Source: Candidatus Thorarchaeota archaeon
Lineage (GTDB): Archaea > Asgardarchaeota > Thorarchaeia > Thorarchaeales > Thorarchaeaceae
Assembly: GCA_011364905.1 (NCBI GenBank)
Contig: RDNZ01000019.1
Span: 4,354 to 48,794, forward strand
Direction of reading: 5' to 3'
Length of the DNA stretch: 44,441 bases
Shown: one piece after another, positions 24,117 to 32,552 of the stretch
Layout: every line of letters starts with the position of its first letter
Numbering within the stretch: the stretch's first letter is position 1
The notes under the pieces: generated by a model
Database searches by the model: none
What the model saw: only the letters and a program-made list of their open reading frames with translations
What the model was told of the DNA's origin: nothing
Made by a program: the position numbers and the translations under genes

Positions 24117-25424
24117 TCAGTCCTCCCTTTGTCTATGGAACATATTGTAGTTGCAAAAAGGAATCATCCTTCCATCTGGTTGGATAACATGAATACAGCA
24201 CTTCTGAGCTCGCTCCAGCTGGTAAGTATGTCGGTCCATGAAGGAATGGACGGATACTATCTTGACCGATTTACCAAGCACTTCTGGAATGGTCATGCCG
24301 CAAGCCTCACAGAACGCCTCAAGGTTGCTCTCGGTTCCCGGGACTGCCCTCGTGGAGAACAGCTTGGTGAAAGCCTCATCCATCAGGACAGCCTCCTTTA
24401 CGAGCGTCCTGTCTTTGGCGTAGTCAATATACTCGTCCACATTCACAATGTCGGTGAGAGGCGTGACAGTCTTATCATCGACGAGAATGTAGGAGATTGT
24501 AGTGCAGTGAGGATGGGGACATGGGATAGGACGAAAGTCAGAGGCCTCAAGGACACCATCTGTCTGCGTTTCGATTTCCTGAAGGACTTGTGGTATTGTG
24601 GGCGAGGTGATATCAGGGAGGTTCACGCGCCCAGTGAGCGATATTGGCTGAAAGTTCACACCAAAGACCTTCTTCTGAGCCAGTGCATACTCAATCAAAG
24701 TTCCAATTTCATTCGTGTTCACCCCAGCAATCAGGGTTGGAACCAGAACTGTGGTCATGCCAAGGTTGTTGCAGATGTCGACAACTCGTTTCTTCTCCTC
24801 GACGAGATTCCTACCTCGAATCATTCTGGACACATTAGGGTCGAAGGTATCAAATTGAAGATAGATCACAGGGTCGGTCTTGGCTAGTTCTTCGGCGAAT
24901 CCCTCTTCCAGTAGCTGGAGACCATTGGTGGAGACTGCTACATCCTGGATACCAAGATGTTTTGCATAGTTTACGATCTCGATGATATCAGGATGGAGGG
25001 TTGGCTCACCGCCACTTACTTGCAGAAGTTCGGGCTCAGTCTCATAAGACACATACGCATCAATCATCCTCGTTATCTCATCAAGAGGCACATGCTCGCC
25101 TATGGAGACATCTGCAAAGCAGATATTGCAGTTCAAATTGCACTGTCCGGTGATTTCAATGATTCCCACACATGTATGCTGCTCGTGAGCAGGGCAAATC
25201 CCACAATCATCGGGGCAGCCTCTGCTTACTTCAGAGGACCACACAAGAGGCGCTGTGCCGGGGCGGTTATACTTGAGAGACTCCATCCAGTACCTGGCAT
25301 CCGTTGACACGAGGGCCTTTATAGAACCATGTTCAGGACAGGTTTTGACCGTGTAGACCTTTCCAGACTCCTCTATCTCACTGTTCTTCACAAGACGACC
25401 GCAGGTGGGACAGAGTGATTTCAT
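24117..25424 (-). CDS. Radical SAM enzyme of the tetraether-lipid-synthase (Tes/MJ0619) superfamily
   Basis: A 435-residue enzyme. The N-terminus is rubredoxin-like (C5-P-T-C8 ... C29-P). It is followed by R-G-C70-P-D-D-C74-G-I-C77-P-A-H-E-Q-H-T-C85 and then the radical SAM cluster motif C95-x3-C99-x2-C102 (GQCNLNCNICFAD), with the SAM glycine motif VSGGEPTLHPD. A C-terminal PCPHPHC and several further cysteines (EAFCEACGM, KCCIHV, PFCNYN) complete the layout. This layout is that of COG1964/Tes proteins, which bind several [4Fe-4S] clusters; characterised members join lipid tails to make tetraethers. It is somewhat shorter than characterised synthases, so a related C-C bond or methylation activity is possible. 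Confidence 0.8.
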   Translation of the reverse strand: MKSLCPTCGRLVKNSEIEESGKVYTVKTCPEHGSIKALVSTDARYWMESLKYNRPGTAPLVWSSEVSRGCPDDCGICPAHEQHTCVGIIEITGQCNLNCNICFADVSIGEHVPLDEITRMIDAYVSYETEPELLQVSGGEPTLHPDIIEIVNYAKHLGIQDVAVSTNGLQLLEEGFAEELAKTDPVIYLQFDTFDPNVSRMIRGRNLVEEKKRVVDICNNLGMTTVLVPTLIAGVNTNEIGTLIEYALAQKKVFGVNFQPISLTGRVNLPDITSPTIPQVLQEIETQTDGVLEASDFRPIPCPHPHCTTISYILVDDKTVTPLTDIVNVDEYIDYAKDRTLVKEAVLMDEAFTKLFSTRAVPGTESNLEAFCEACGMTIPEVLGKSVKIVSVHSFMDRHTYQLERAQKCCIHVIQPDGRMIPFCNYNMFHRQRED

Positions 25425-25450
25425 TCAGAGGTCACCGATACAGTATCTGG

Positions 25451-25490
25451 TCTATGAAAATTCGCTAATATCAATATTCATAGAACGTTC
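25451..25490. promoter_or_regulatory. Inverted repeat in the divergent Tes/ICMT-like intergenic region
   Basis: TCTATGAA (25451-25458) and TTCATAGA (25477-25484) are a perfect 8-base inverted repeat with an 18-base spacer, and GAACGTTC (25483-25490) is an overlapping 8-base palindrome. They lie between the minus-strand start at 25424 and the plus-strand start at 25580. Shared control of the two genes is possible. Confidence 0.35.
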
Positions 25491-25579
25491 TGTATGCGAT
25501 TTTACTAGTTCGATAAAAACCAGAATAATTATGTATCATGAATCACTGTCTTCCGCTCGATGACACAGAGGGAACATCC

Positions 25580-26059
25580 ATGTCTGAGTACATTCATGAA
25601 CATCTTACAGGTGAGAAACCAGGCGGCCACCGTAACCAAATGATCTTGATGGTCATATTCTTCATAGTATGGATTATCGACTCCTTCGCTCTACGTTTCA
25701 CCACATTCCTGTGGAGTTTCACATTCTTTTGGATCTATATTGGCTTCGGAGGTATTCTTATCATTGTAGCAATTTACTTCATTAACGCATCACACAAAGA
25801 CCTCTTTGACGCGAAGGTGGATGAACTAGCAACTACAGGTGTCTTCGCTCATGTACGGCATCCAATGTATCTGGGGTCCCATCTTATCTACCTGGGACTG
25901 GCAATATCTACGTTCTCTCTTGCATCGATTGTCTTATGGGGGATAATCTTTGTTTTCTATGACTCGCTGGCAAATTATGAGGAGAACAAACTGGAGGAGC
26001 GATTTGGCAAGGAGTTCCTTGAGTATAGGAACAGCGTGAGGAAATGGATTCCAACCTAG
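25580..26059 (+). CDS. Isoprenylcysteine/phospholipid methyltransferase-like integral membrane methyltransferase
   Basis: A 159-residue membrane protein with helices at about 19-37, 43-66 and a split pair at 97-130. The SAM-binding signature HVRHPMYLGSHLIYLGLAI is followed by ENKLEERFGKEFLEYRNSVRKWIP. This is the conserved C-terminal region of the ICMT/PEMT superfamily. ATG 25580 has GAGGGA 6 bases upstream and is preferred over ATG 25538. Substrates of archaeal members are unknown; the family includes protein C-terminal prenyl-cysteine and lipid-head methylation. It is divergent from a Tes-like lipid enzyme, which favours a lipid substrate. Confidence 0.85.
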   Translation: MSEYIHEHLTGEKPGGHRNQMILMVIFFIVWIIDSFALRFTTFLWSFTFFWIYIGFGGILIIVAIYFINASHKDLFDAKVDELATTGVFAHVRHPMYLGSHLIYLGLAISTFSLASIVLWGIIFVFYDSLANYEENKLEERFGKEFLEYRNSVRKWIPT

Positions 26060-26065
26060 ATTGAA

Positions 26066-26506
26066 CTAGTCGCACAGCTCAAGGATTCCTTTCAAGTTCT
26101 CGAAGTTAGTATCTACACCTCGCTTGATCAATCGAGAAGCAAGGAATGAAGGGAGCTTGTACGGCAGTCCATCTTCTTTGATTGCCCCATCGAGTTTGAT
26201 GTGGGTCTTTCCATTCACAGTGTCAAACGTGTATTTGTAGGTGAATGGAGTTGGACCACTGACTGTTTGAATGGTCAGAACTCTGTTAGGCTTGTATTCA
26301 ACAACCTCATAGACATTCACGACCTTGCCAGTTGGTAGTTCACGAGTCATTTTGTATCTACACTTAGGTGGGTTCTCGCACCCATCCACCTTTTCCACTT
26401 GTCTTACAGCTGAGTTCCAATAGCTATTGTTCTCGCCCCTCGACACGTAATTAAAAACCTCCTCTATGGGGCGAGAGATTTCGACTTCTGTACTAAAGGT
26501 GATCAT
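26066..26506 (-). CDS. SRPBCC/START-like ligand-binding protein (polyketide cyclase/dehydrase type)
   Basis: A 146-residue protein with the SRPBCC opening (MITFSTEVEISRPIEEVFNYVS), the typical W-N-S strand/turn, a strand series (KVVNVYEVVEYKPNRVLTIQTVSG, FTYKYTFDTVNGKTHIKLDG) and a long C-terminal helix (RGVDTNFENLKGILEL). These form a helix-grip fold with a hydrophobic pocket. The start is ATG 26506; an open extension to 26626 would overlap the upstream gene and runs through the promoter. It has its own promoter with a 14-base palindrome. The convergent neighbour ends 6 bases away. Confidence 0.8.
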   Translation of the reverse strand: MITFSTEVEISRPIEEVFNYVSRGENNSYWNSAVRQVEKVDGCENPPKCRYKMTRELPTGKVVNVYEVVEYKPNRVLTIQTVSGPTPFTYKYTFDTVNGKTHIKLDGAIKEDGLPYKLPSFLASRLIKRGVDTNFENLKGILELCD

Positions 26507-26525
26507 TTTCTTTTCAGGCTTCAAG

Positions 26526-26539
26526 TTAACTATAGTTAA
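26526..26539. promoter_or_regulatory. Perfect 14-bp palindrome in the SRPBCC promoter (candidate operator)
   Basis: TTAACTATAGTTAA is identical to its reverse complement. It lies between a TATA-like TTTATA (complement of about 26547-26553) and ATG 26506, that is, across the expected transcription start. A repressor bound here would block initiation. The regulator is unknown. Confidence 0.6.
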
Positions 26540-26545
26540 AAAAGC

Positions 26546-26554
26546 GTATAAATG
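26546..26554 (-). promoter_or_regulatory. Candidate TATA box of the SRPBCC gene
   Basis: The complement reads CATTTATAC, about 40 bases upstream of ATG 26506. This predicts a transcription start near 26523 and a leader of about 17 bases. Confidence 0.45.
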
Positions 26555-26561
26555 TTCGGGA

Positions 26562-27242
26562 TTAGCGTTTGAGAGTCTTGGCCAAGTCCGCATATTGCTC
26601 AGACAACCGAGCATGGGATTTTGCATCCTCCATGTTGCCCTCTATCTGATAGATACGAGCGAGAAGAGAGTGTGCTGTTCGAAGACCGGCGTAGTTCTCT
26701 ATTCCACTGAGGACATCCAATGCTTGGTTCGCAAGCTCCTTTGCTTGGGAGTATAGATTCTTTCCAAGGAGGACATTCACCTTGACAATCAGAGTCCAGC
26801 CATAGACCTGAATCACTTCTCTGTTCTGGGATTCATCCTTTGCTTGAAGAATGATGTCAGCAAAATGGCGCTCTGCATCGTTTAGTCTACCCGAGTTTAA
26901 TAGTGCAACACCAAGCGCAAGTTTTGAACGAAGGATCTGAACGCTGTTCTTGGATTCTTCGGCTAATCTCAATGATTCCTCAGCTCTTTCGATTGATCCA
27001 TCCGTTCTTTCAAGATTCTCCAGAGCATCATTTATGCGCATTAAGCAGTACGAGAGGACTCTATCACGCTCTCGCTTGATCTCACCAGCATTCACATCAA
27101 TTGACTCTAGTGCTTTCTTGGCTTTTTCATACTCTTGCAGCTCCTGCTCGTGATCCTCATCCTTCAGACTTTTCCACATCGCGTCATCAATGGAGATTTC
27201 TATCTCCTTTATTCGAAGTAGAATATCATTTCCGTCTTCCAA
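26562..27242 (-). CDS. TPR-repeat protein
   Basis: An all-helical protein of about 226 residues. The second half shows tetratricopeptide-like helix pairs (LRSKLALGVALLNSGRLNDAERHFADIILQA, YGWTLIVKVNVLLGKNLYSQAKELANQALDVL, RTAHSLLARIYQIEGNMEDAKSHARLSEQY), with a coiled-coil-like first half (EQELQEYEKAKKALESID). TPRs serve protein-protein contacts. The start is not certain: the frame is open back to 27368 inside the YjbQ gene, but a TATA-like element (complement of 27276-27282) and the end of YjbQ at 27293 point to the TTG at 27242. No ribosome site is clear. Confidence 0.65.
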   Translation of the reverse strand: MEDGNDILLRIKEIEISIDDAMWKSLKDEDHEQELQEYEKAKKALESIDVNAGEIKRERDRVLSYCLMRINDALENLERTDGSIERAEESLRLAEESKNSVQILRSKLALGVALLNSGRLNDAERHFADIILQAKDESQNREVIQVYGWTLIVKVNVLLGKNLYSQAKELANQALDVLSGIENYAGLRTAHSLLARIYQIEGNMEDAKSHARLSEQYADLAKTLKR

Positions 27243-27292
27243 CGAACATCCATCCTTTGCCTGCTTCGGTTGGTTTGCATTATACCTTTTTC

Positions 27293-27712
27293 CTATTCCC
27301 CAATAATCTTGATGAGAACCCGTTTGGACCTGCGACCATCGAACTCTCCATAGAAGACCCGTTCCCAAGGACCTAGGTCGAGCTGACCTTTGGTGATGGC
27401 TATGACGACCTCACGACCCATGATCTGACGCTTGTGATGCGCATCTCCATTGTCTTCGCCGGTCCGGTTGTGTTTGTAACGATTTATGGGCTCATGGGGC
27501 GCAAGCGCCTCAAGCCAAATCTTGTAGTCCTCGTGGAGACCGCTCTCATCATCATTGATGAAGACGCTGGCAGTGATATGCATGGCGTTGACGAGACAGA
27601 GACCCTCTTGGACCCCGCTCTCCTTCACGGCATCCTGCACATCAGAGGTGATGTGAACGAAGTCCATCCGAGTTGGTACATTGAAGGTAAGATACTTCGT
27701 ATGACTTTTCAT
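27293..27712 (-). CDS. YjbQ/UPF0047 family protein
   Basis: A 139-residue protein with the conserved order of the YjbQ family: [30 protein letters not shown], then [41 protein letters not shown]. The histidines in NAMHIT and DAHHK are the metal/active-site cluster in this family. Some members complement thiamine-phosphate-synthase defects ('secondary thiamine-phosphate synthase'), but the true role is unclear. Length is normal. It precedes the TPR gene on the same strand. Confidence 0.92.
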   Translation of the reverse strand: MKSHTKYLTFNVPTRMDFVHITSDVQDAVKESGVQEGLCLVNAMHITASVFINDDESGLHEDYKIWLEALAPHEPINRYKHNRTGEDNGDAHHKRQIMGREVVIAITKGQLDLGPWERVFYGEFDGRRSKRVLIKIIGE

Positions 27713-27860
27713 AATACTCCCATTTACGCTATCCTCTGAAATAGATTAGCAATTTCTGAAAACATGATGCTATAGATGAAGTTTCTAAAACCCTCGCATT
27801 TTGAACCTAAAGCAGAGCATATATGGTCGAAGTGTTTTGTTATACAGCTAGGTCCAGTTC

Positions 27861-28724
27861 ATGAAAATAAAGGGATTCGATAAGGTTCGCGAAAAACTTC
27901 CAGCATATGCAGGAACCAGGATTGCAGTTCTTCCGCTCAGAGGAGCTCTGGCTGCATTGCTGGCCTACGTTTTTCTCGTTTCCATCAGTATTCTACCTCG
28001 TATGTTTAGCAGCATCACGCTCTTGGTGGTATTGGAACCCTTTCTGCCAATGCTTGGAGCGCTTTTCATTGCGGCATTGGGACTTTGGTTAATCTGGGGT
28101 GTCTGGAACAAGCGAGATCAAATGAAGAAGAAATATGGCAATCTTGGCTATCAGAAGATAATTCCTCGAGGAGTCACGGGCGTTTTCATGGTGCCTCCTC
28201 TGGTGTTTCTGGCATTCACATCCATTTCTGCTCTCCCACCCGTTCCCTCAACCAATCCTATCGTGATTCAGTGGTCAACCTCACTACTACAGCTCATTGG
28301 TATTGCACCTGTGGTTGATATATGGTTCAGGATAGTTGTTGCAGGAGTTCTAATCATTCTTGGCGTATTAACGGTACGAAGTGCCTTGGAAACATTCGGC
28401 ATCGATTATATGTTGGTGGTCTATCTCTACTTCCCTGAAGAGTCAGAGATTCAAGAGCATGAAATATACTCCGTTGTCCGTCATCCAACATATCTAGGAG
28501 GAGTTCTTCTGGCGACTGCTGGTCTGTTCTTTGGACTCTCAGTCTACTCCATTTTCTTTGGTCTCCTGACATATCTTGTCTTTAGACTGCAGATCTGGAA
28601 GGAAGAGAAGGAACTCGTGGAGAGGTTTGGTGAGGGGTACAATGAATATAGAAAGAAGGTTCCAGCTCTCCTTATTCGGCCAAGTAAGATTAAGGCCTAC
28701 TTCAGATTTCTGAGACCAGATTAG
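27861..28724 (+). CDS. ICMT/PEMT-like integral membrane methyltransferase (second, larger copy)
   Basis: A 287-residue protein with N-terminal helices at about 25-45, 51-80, 105-125 and 155-175. The family's SAM-binding C-terminus is IYSVVRHPTYLGGVLLATAGLFFGL ... KEEKELVERFGEGYNEYRKKVP. The catalytic core matches that of the protein at 25580; the extra N-terminal helices make it resemble larger archaeal isoprenylcysteine methyltransferase homologues. It is convergent with the TMEM175-like gene, whose 3' end overlaps by 4 bases. The substrate (lipid or protein) is not known. Confidence 0.82.
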   Translation: MKIKGFDKVREKLPAYAGTRIAVLPLRGALAALLAYVFLVSISILPRMFSSITLLVVLEPFLPMLGALFIAALGLWLIWGVWNKRDQMKKKYGNLGYQKIIPRGVTGVFMVPPLVFLAFTSISALPPVPSTNPIVIQWSTSLLQLIGIAPVVDIWFRIVVAGVLIILGVLTVRSALETFGIDYMLVVYLYFPEESEIQEHEIYSVVRHPTYLGGVLLATAGLFFGLSVYSIFFGLLTYLVFRLQIWKEEKELVERFGEGYNEYRKKVPALLIRPSKIKAYFRFLRPD

Positions 28725-29356
28725 CTCTTGGAGAACCGAGTAGATAGACGATAGATAACACCGAATATCAGGGGAATCATCGCCCACACAGCAATACTCA
28801 GACGCACGTCAATGAGCGCTGCAGGTATGGCCAGCAGGAAAGAGGCAGTTGTAATCATAGAACGCCGCTTCTCATACTGAATGGTCGACTTAGAAACGGA
28901 AGGCGACACTAGCTTATTGTTTCGTGATGCATGGATCCACATCAATAGAAAAACAAACGAGGCACTTGCTACAACTCCAGAATAGAAAATCACAGATGCG
29001 GCGACAAACACTGTTGCACCAAGCACACCTGTAGCGAACGGTATTAAGGCAAGAAATAGCAGGAAAATAATGTTTAGCCATATGAGCCTATTGTCGTATT
29101 TCCTGATATATGAGAAGATGTCATGATGACGAACCCAGAAAGAGCCTATTATGAAAAAGCTAAGGGCATAGCTAGTGAACTTTGGAAGCATCGAGAAAAG
29201 AATCTCTGGTAATTGGCTTGCAAGCTCAGTAGCACTCAAGTCAGGCAACGCAAGTTCAATGACCAAGATAGTGGACACGATGGCCATGACTGCATCAGTA
29301 AAGAAGACGATACGCTCCAGTTCGAGACTTGTTTCAGTTGCTTCTCTAGTGCTCAT
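28721..29356 (-). CDS. TMEM175-family (DUF1211) potassium-channel-like membrane protein
   Basis: A 211-residue protein that starts with the signature RIVFFTDAVMAIVSTILVIELALPDLS, matching the FSDxxxAIxxTLLxLE first helix of TMEM175/DUF1211 proteins, and has six hydrophobic segments in total (one repeat unit). Bacterial and archaeal homologues form tetrameric K+-conducting channels in which helix 1 lines the pore. Position-specific changes (Thr for Ser before the Asp) do not break the pattern. It is convergent with the methyltransferase at 27861. Confidence 0.88.
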   Translation of the reverse strand: MSTREATETSLELERIVFFTDAVMAIVSTILVIELALPDLSATELASQLPEILFSMLPKFTSYALSFFIIGSFWVRHHDIFSYIRKYDNRLIWLNIIFLLFLALIPFATGVLGATVFVAASVIFYSGVVASASFVFLLMWIHASRNNKLVSPSVSKSTIQYEKRRSMITTASFLLAIPAALIDVRLSIAVWAMIPLIFGVIYRLSTRFSKS

Positions 29357-29444
29357 CTATCAGTCCTCGATTTCCATTGAGTCCGAGAACGTCTTCGTAT
29401 AACCCTTTGGTTACTACATCAACACCTCCGAAGTCCTTATTGGT

Positions 29445-32318
29445 ATGTTCTTCAACAAATTTGTCACAATTGGCAGCCTAGTGGGAGGTTGTATATTGTC
29501 GCGTGGAAAAAGTGCCCTATTAGTTACAGTGTGTCTACTCGTTCTACTGAGCTCATTTGTCTGGATACAACCAGTTCATGTAGAGAGCCTACAGAATGAA
29601 CCCGAAAATACTCGAATAATGACTCTGTCGAGCTATGCGCCGCATGAACCTATTGACATTAGAAATGACACCGCGCTGGCATTCTACGCAGTTTCAGGGA
29701 CAGGAAATGCTGGTATGCCCTACATTCTCGAAGGATGGAACATAACGACTGGTGATGAGCCAGCTATACTGATATTCGGAACGACCAAGTATTTTGTGAT
29801 TCGTAATTGCTGGTTGAAGGGGGCTAGAAGTGGATCGATTCATGGGTTACAGATAATCTCCGTTGCTGCTGGGACCGCAGTGATTGAACATGTCCATTGT
29901 GAGGATTGGGTAACGGGTATTGAGATAAGTTCAACATCCAAGGCTATAGTGAGGAGTTGTTCAATCCAAGACTGCAATTATGGATTACGGGTTAGCGCAA
30001 ACAATAGTACTATCTTCAACAACACGATTTTCGAAAACGACGGATGGGGTATAGGGATCTATAGCCAATCAACTATTGTGGCAAACAACACACTCTGGAG
30101 CAACGCTCATGGAGTAGAGGTATATACGAATAATGTGGTTGTTGAGAATAACACCTTAATTGATGATGGCTTTAGTTTCCAGTTGGGTTCGGTTGCAGAC
30201 TATGAAACCATCAGCCAACAGAACAATCTTGTAAATGGACTACCTCTTAAACTCCTAATAGACGAAGATGGAACGACCTATGACGGAGGGATAGGTCAGG
30301 CTATTCTGGTGAACTGCACCAATATCAAACTCTCAAATCAGAATCTCAGCTACAGTGAAACAGGAGCTTACTTGCGTTGGTGTACAGACTGCAAAATTAG
30401 CGATAGCCATATTGAACACAATGATGCTAGCGGGGTCTTTGTTGATCAGTCCCAAAGTGTCATCGTGGAAAATGCTGCCATTTCTAAGAACGTCTTGTAT
30501 GGCTTTGAGCTTTCCAGCAGTACAGTCAACATCACTGGATGTGAAATGGCAGAGAACAAGCGAGGCATTGATTTGACATCAGGAGGAGCTGTGTCAATCA
30601 AGCAGAACAAATTTGTTGACAGTGCTGATTATGGCGTTTTGTTCAGTACTTCTTGGAGTATGAATGTCATAGACAACACCTTTACTAATGATGGAGTGTT
30701 TGTTGGTGGCGCCCCATTGGAAACCTATGCAAGCTACGTCAATAATGTCACTGGCAATCTTGTCAATGGTAGACCATTGACGTTTTATTTCTCCCTTAGG
30801 GACACGACTATCTCCAGTCCACATGGGCAGGTTTTCCTTGCCAATTGCAGTAATGTGGTACTTGATTCTCTCAACTGCTCGAGCACCGTTATTGGTGCAG
30901 GAATCGTATTCAGTAGTAACTGCGCTATCATCGACTCAGACTGTAGTTCAGCAAAACAGGTAGGTGTATACATTATCCAATCAAACTTCACTCTTGTTCA
31001 GAATGTGAACTGCAATGATTCAAAGTTGTCAGGAATCGGCTCAAGTGGAGCAAGAGAAACAGAGCTGTTTGATAACTCCTGTAGTGGTTGTTCAACTGGA
31101 ATTCAACTCATATACTCGCAGTCAGGTCTAGTGTGGAGGAATACAATCTCAGGAAACTCCCGAAATGCAATCCGACTGTACAGTTCAGAAGACACTCGAA
31201 TCTATAGCAATGTATGCGATTACAATCTTGGTGCTGCAATTTGGGTGGAATCATCGGTTGGCCTCAAGATTGCCAACAACACTTGCCGCTCCAATAGCGG
31301 ATCTGGCATTTCCATCTGGGATTCCTCAGAAATTCTCTTGCAGGGCAATGAATGCAGTTTGAACTCGTATGCAGGTTTAGATGTAGAATTGGCTTGGAAC
31401 TGCATTCTCACCTCAAATCGGATTGTTGGGAACATGTTGTGGGGAATCTTTGTTGGAGGTGCATTCTACAACGATATCAGTTGGAACACAGTTATAGAGA
31501 ATTACGGCGAAGGAGTGCATATGTCAGGGTCACACACGACTCTTATGCACAACATCATCGCCCTCAACGACGGCTTTGGTCTCAATCTAGATACATGTAC
31601 AAATGTATCTGTGCATCACAATATCCTTGTGAATAATAACGGTGGACTTGTCCAAGGCCATGACACTGACCATCATGTGAACCGCTGGTATGACCCGAGT
31701 ACGGCGCAGGGCAACTATTGGTCAGACTGGGTTGGCTATGGACCATACTTTATAGACGGAAATCCAGAGGCCTTTGATCCCTACCCGTTAGGTGAATCAG
31801 ACTCTGATTTCGATACACTATATGACTCATGGGAGATTGCAAATGGACTTGACCCATTCTCAGCTGATTCGGATTCTGACTCGATTCCTGATGGTTGGGA
31901 AGTGATGTATGGACTGAATCCTCTTGCAGATGACGCAACAGATGATTTGGACGAGGATGGACTTTCAAACATTCAGGAGTTCATATTGGGACTAAATCCA
32001 GCGAGTGAAGACAGCGATGGGGACCTTATGCCAGACCATTGGGAGTTGGAGAACTACCTTAATCCATTGTTCAATGATGCAGGTCTCGATCCTGATGGCG
32101 ATGGGGTCTCTAATCTGAACGAGTACCTGGGAGGGACAAACCCACATGTTTCCGATATTTCACCTACAACAAGTACGACAACAATCCCAACAACAACATC
32201 TCCTGCTACGCCCAGTGACACATTGACCATAGCTGTGGCTGGAGTTGGAGGATTCGCACTCGCGATTTTTCTTGTATTGCTGATACAGAGAAAACCATTC
32301 CTCGGAAAGTCAAGCTAG
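29445..32318 (+). CDS. Very large surface protein: NosD-like beta-helix, calcium-binding type repeats and C-terminal anchor
   Basis: A 957-residue protein with an N-terminal membrane segment (about 22-42). From residue 75 to about 760 it consists of parallel beta-helix (PbH1/NosD) repeats with Asn-ladder features (NNTIFENDGWGI, NNTLWSNAHGVEVYTNN). They end with GNYWSDWVGYGPYFIDG, a characteristic NosD-type cap. Residues about 785-905 are thrombospondin-type/dockerin-like Asp-rich repeats (DSDSDSIPDGWEVMYGLNP, DLDEDGLSNIQEFILGLNP, DPDGDGVSNLNEYLGGTNP) expected to bind Ca2+. A Thr/Pro stalk and a membrane helix end the protein. It is probably a cell-surface carbohydrate-binding or adhesive protein. 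Confidence 0.85.
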   Translation: MFFNKFVTIGSLVGGCILSRGKSALLVTVCLLVLLSSFVWIQPVHVESLQNEPENTRIMTLSSYAPHEPIDIRNDTALAFYAVSGTGNAGMPYILEGWNITTGDEPAILIFGTTKYFVIRNCWLKGARSGSIHGLQIISVAAGTAVIEHVHCEDWVTGIEISSTSKAIVRSCSIQDCNYGLRVSANNSTIFNNTIFENDGWGIGIYSQSTIVANNTLWSNAHGVEVYTNNVVVENNTLIDDGFSFQLGSVADYETISQQNNLVNGLPLKLLIDEDGTTYDGGIGQAILVNCTNIKLSNQNLSYSETGAYLRWCTDCKISDSHIEHNDASGVFVDQSQSVIVENAAISKNVLYGFELSSSTVNITGCEMAENKRGIDLTSGGAVSIKQNKFVDSADYGVLFSTSWSMNVIDNTFTNDGVFVGGAPLETYASYVNNVTGNLVNGRPLTFYFSLRDTTISSPHGQVFLANCSNVVLDSLNCSSTVIGAGIVFSSNCAIIDSDCSSAKQVGVYIIQSNFTLVQNVNCNDSKLSGIGSSGARETELFDNSCSGCSTGIQLIYSQSGLVWRNTISGNSRNAIRLYSSEDTRIYSNVCDYNLGAAIWVESSVGLKIANNTCRSNSGSGISIWDSSEILLQGNECSLNSYAGLDVELAWNCILTSNRIVGNMLWGIFVGGAFYNDISWNTVIENYGEGVHMSGSHTTLMHNIIALNDGFGLNLDTCTNVSVHHNILVNNNGGLVQGHDTDHHVNRWYDPSTAQGNYWSDWVGYGPYFIDGNPEAFDPYPLGESDSDFDTLYDSWEIANGLDPFSADSDSDSIPDGWEVMYGLNPLADDATDDLDEDGLSNIQEFILGLNPASEDSDGDLMPDHWELENYLNPLFNDAGLDPDGDGVSNLNEYLGGTNPHVSDISPTTSTTTIPTTTSPATPSDTLTIAVAGVGGFALAIFLVLLIQRKPFLGKSS

Positions 32319-32552
32319 ATCATCTTGTGGCAAAGCATGTCTTGAACCATCCACCCACGGTGTCTATCATCTTAGTATTCAAGTGATAGGGAAACATGTA
32401 CATGAAGAACGAAATTTGCACATTCCAGAACACCCGTGAGATGCTAACTAAATGAATGATCCAACCTTTTGTCGACTCTGGAGGCAGATTACTTAGTCCC
32501 GAAATATAATAACTAGGTGATAGAGTATCTGCCTTAATGGAGAAGAGGTAAG
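32319..32552. other. Gene-free gap with candidate promoter and small palindromes
   Basis: A 234-base gap between two surface-protein genes. It holds CTATCA (about 32364-32369) against TGATAG (about 32384-32389) as a 6-base inverted repeat, a 10-base palindrome CATGTACATG (32395-32404) and an AT-rich TATA-like AAATATAAT near 32501-32509, suitable for the gene starting at 32553. I see no small gene or RNA gene in it. Confidence 0.35.

Noticed and set aside
24051..24887. Plus-strand frame of about 278 codons opposite the radical SAM gene
   Set aside because: It is antisense to a gene with clear cysteine motifs and shows no recognisable domain; it is a shadow.
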